From: Nitzschia sp. DOCU1
Taxonomy: Eukaryota; Bacillariophyta; Bacillariophyceae; Bacillariales; Bacillariaceae
Reading direction: 5' to 3'
NCBI GenBank assembly: GCA_951394045.1
Contig: OX595993.1
Location: 1,550,001-1,614,000 of the forward strand
DNA length: 64,000 nucleotides
A program made the translations under genes and the position numbers. Below are positions 62,129 through 64,000 of this stretch, piece after piece; the stretch's first letter is position 1, and every line of letters starts with the position of its first letter. The notes under the pieces are model-generated. The model was not told where the DNA came from. It saw only the letters and a program-made list of their open reading frames with translations, and made no database searches.

Positions 62129-62632
62129 ATGAAAATGCATGGGCGATGGGTCAATACGGTGGCTATTGATGATGTTGATCATATTGTTTTGCGCTTCGAC
62201 AAAATGCACTCCCCATCATTCGAAGGCATCTTCAAACTTTATCCGAGATCGAAAACGATGAAGGTCCAATATCCTTGCAGTACTGACCCAAGCAACAAGA
62301 AAAGAGAGAGCCTGGCAATCGATCTGGTTCACTTTCCAGCCGTGATAAATTACGCTACTACGGTCCACAAACTACAAGGCAAATCTGTCGACAATCTGGT
62401 CGTGGTGGATTGGTGTCGGATGCGAAACTGGGCCTATGTCGTCCTTTCCAGAGTTCGTACACTAAGTGGCATTTTCCTCTCCTCTGCCTTGCCCGACGAT
62501 ATCTCTTTTCAGCCTGACGAAGAATATTTGAATATGATGACAAGACTACGACAGTCAATCTTGGCCGACGAAGATGACAACCAAGAAGACGACGATTCAG
62601 ACGACGAAGATTTAGAAACGGTAGATGTATAG
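62129..62632 (+). CDS. PIF1/Helitron-type helicase C-terminal fragment, copy 2
   Basis: The protein is identical to copy 1: 167 residues, one base difference in the unit there (a Val codon, silent). Its frame extends upstream through PKAVFKPNAQLKP to the C tract and is then lost. Confidence 0.7.
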   Translation: MKMHGRWVNTVAIDDVDHIVLRFDKMHSPSFEGIFKLYPRSKTMKVQYPCSTDPSNKKRESLAIDLVHFPAVINYATTVHKLQGKSVDNLVVVDWCRMRNWAYVVLSRVRTLSGIFLSSALPDDISFQPDEEYLNMMTRLRQSILADEDDNQEDDDSDDEDLETVDV

Positions 62633-63027
62633 TAAATAGGAAGCGCACATACTGCGCAGCCAAAATGCGCCTCACTACTGCGCACTCTATTTTTGTACCA
62701 TCAAAATCACAAGCACCTTTTTGTTCTCTGCACAATCCTGTCCGAGCGACGTCTTTGACGCAGCTCACGACAACCAAAGTCATACTTTATTTAACCCAAA
62801 GTAGATTACGACAGCAAAAGTCATCCATTTCTGTAACTAATGCGAGGATGCCGGCGAGGATGCCTTGCCTCCAAAAAGTGAAATTCGATAAATGAAAATC
62901 CACTGATATTTTTTCTTCTATAAGTGAGGGCTTAGTAAAAACGAAAACGCGACCTAAAAAATGGAAGGTTGAATCCCCCCCCCCCACACCAAAAGCGGTA
63001 TTCAAGCCCAATGCGCAGCTAAAACCA

Positions 63028-63531
63028 ATGAAAATGCATGGGCGATGGGTCAATACGGTGGCTATTGATGATGTTGATCATATTGTTTTGCGCTTCGACA
63101 AAATGCACTCCCCATCATTCGAAGGCATCTTCAAACTTTATCCGAGATCGAAAACGATGAAGGTCCAATATCCTTGCAGTACTGACCCAAGCAACAAGAA
63201 AAGAGAGAGCCTGGCAATCGATCTGGTTCACTTTCCAGCCGTGATAAATTACGCTACTACGGTCCACAAACTACAAGGCAAATCTGTCGACAATCTGGTC
63301 GTGGTGGATTGGTGTCGGATGCGAAACTGGGCCTATGTCGTCCTTTCCAGAGTTCGTACACTAAGTGGCATTTTCCTCTCCTCTGCCTTGCCCGACGATA
63401 TCTCTTTTCAGCCTGACGAAGAATATTTGAATATGATGACAAGACTACGACAGTCAATCTTGGCCGACGAAGATGACAACCAAGAAGACGACGATTCAGA
63501 CGACGAAGATTTAGAAACGGTAGATGTATAG
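63028..63531 (+). CDS. PIF1/Helitron-type helicase C-terminal fragment, copy 3
   Basis: The protein is identical to copies 1 and 2. The unit's single base change lies 3' of the stop codon, so the coding part is unchanged. It is followed by about 100 bp of unique sequence to the window end. Confidence 0.7.
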   Translation: MKMHGRWVNTVAIDDVDHIVLRFDKMHSPSFEGIFKLYPRSKTMKVQYPCSTDPSNKKRESLAIDLVHFPAVINYATTVHKLQGKSVDNLVVVDWCRMRNWAYVVLSRVRTLSGIFLSSALPDDISFQPDEEYLNMMTRLRQSILADEDDNQEDDDSDDEDLETVDV

Positions 63532-64000
63532 TAAATAGGAAGCGCACATACTGCGCAGCCAAAATGCGCCTCACTACTGCGCACTCTATTTTTGTACCAT
63601 CAAAATCACAAGCACCTTTTTGTTCTCTCCACAATCCTGTCCGAGCGACGTCTTTGACGCAGCTCACGACAACCAAAGTCATACTTTATTTAACCCAAAG
63701 TAGATTACGACAGCAAAAGTCATCCATTTCTGTAACTAATGCGAGGATGCCGGCGAGGATGCCTTGCCTCCAAAAAGTGAAATTCGATAAATGAAAATCC
63801 ACTGATATTTTTTCTTCTATAAGTGAGGGCTTAGTAAAAACGAAAACGCGACCTAAAAAATGGAAGGTTGAATCCCCCCCCCCACACCCCCCCCAGGTAT
63901 AGCGAGTGGCCTCGGATTACCAGCCGGGCAGAAGACGCGCAGTAGTAGAGGCAAAGTTTGTGATCGCGAGAAATTTTGTTGAGGGCTTCGGCAGATTTCT

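Larger units (their letters stand above)
61203..63899. repeat. Tandem array: three copies of an 899-bp unit
   Basis: Units begin with TTCAAGCCC at 61203, 62102 and 63001. I found only two base differences among them: copy 1 has GTTGATTGG where copies 2 and 3 have GTGGATTGG, and copy 3 has TCTCCACAA where the others have TCTGCACAA. The C tract near the unit end also varies slightly, and copy 3 diverges after CACACC but still ends in GGTA at 63899. Each unit holds a helicase tail, an AT-rich spacer and an 11-C tract. The last copy passes into unique sequence. Confidence 0.92.

Noticed and set aside
61459..63682. 141-residue antisense frame repeated three times
   Set aside because: It lies opposite the helicase tail, has no motif, and repeats only because the unit repeats.

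Overview
This window reads as nuclear DNA of a eukaryotic alga, most likely a pennate diatom. I infer this from many short GT-AG introns (about 44-102 bp) whose removal restores exact reading frames, from a Cdc48 with a secretory leader of the type used by complex plastids, and from gene families common in diatoms: leucine-rich-repeat and DNRLRE membrane proteins with Pro/Thr stalks, and a small RGLE-motif family. Genes lie on both strands with short spacers and no operon logic. I cannot name the species from sequence alone.

Layout. 1-9.3 kb: a 5'-truncated hybrid histidine kinase, an exostosin-like glycosyltransferase, a plant-type DYRK kinase and a BAP31-like ER protein. 9.9-16 kb: a membrane protein with a repeated two-cysteine motif, a small diatom-family protein and a Golgi-type sulfotransferase-like protein. 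16.5-29.6 kb: five membrane proteins with one shared plan (N-terminal tail, one membrane span, usually a Pro/Thr/Ser stalk, then an ectodomain). One has four cysteine-rich modules, two are tandem DNRLRE proteins and two are tandem LRR proteins. An L-asparaginase lies among them. 30-46 kb: a leader-bearing Cdc48, a CAMK-like kinase, REX1-B, an acylated SPRY protein, a CrcB/Fluc fluoride channel, a P-type cation ATPase and a zinc-ribbon-like unknown.

46.2-51.3 kb is an array of four near-identical 1283-bp units with imperfect terminal inverted repeats. 51.8-58 kb holds a basic hypothetical protein, the ribosome-biogenesis factor Peter Pan/SSF1, a frameshifted methyltransferase and a 14-unit TPR protein. 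58.4-61.2 kb is a multi-exon gene of unknown function with a charged repetitive C-terminus. It runs directly into a triplicated 899-bp unit (61.2-63.9 kb), each copy carrying the C-terminal tail of a PIF1/Helitron-type helicase.

The most interesting points are the cluster of surface proteins, the Cdc48 whose targeting leader occupies its own exon, the two young tandem arrays, and the intergenic palindrome TACCGGTA, found ten times. Where I give an exon model, the exon lengths sum to a multiple of three. That supports the model but does not replace transcript evidence.
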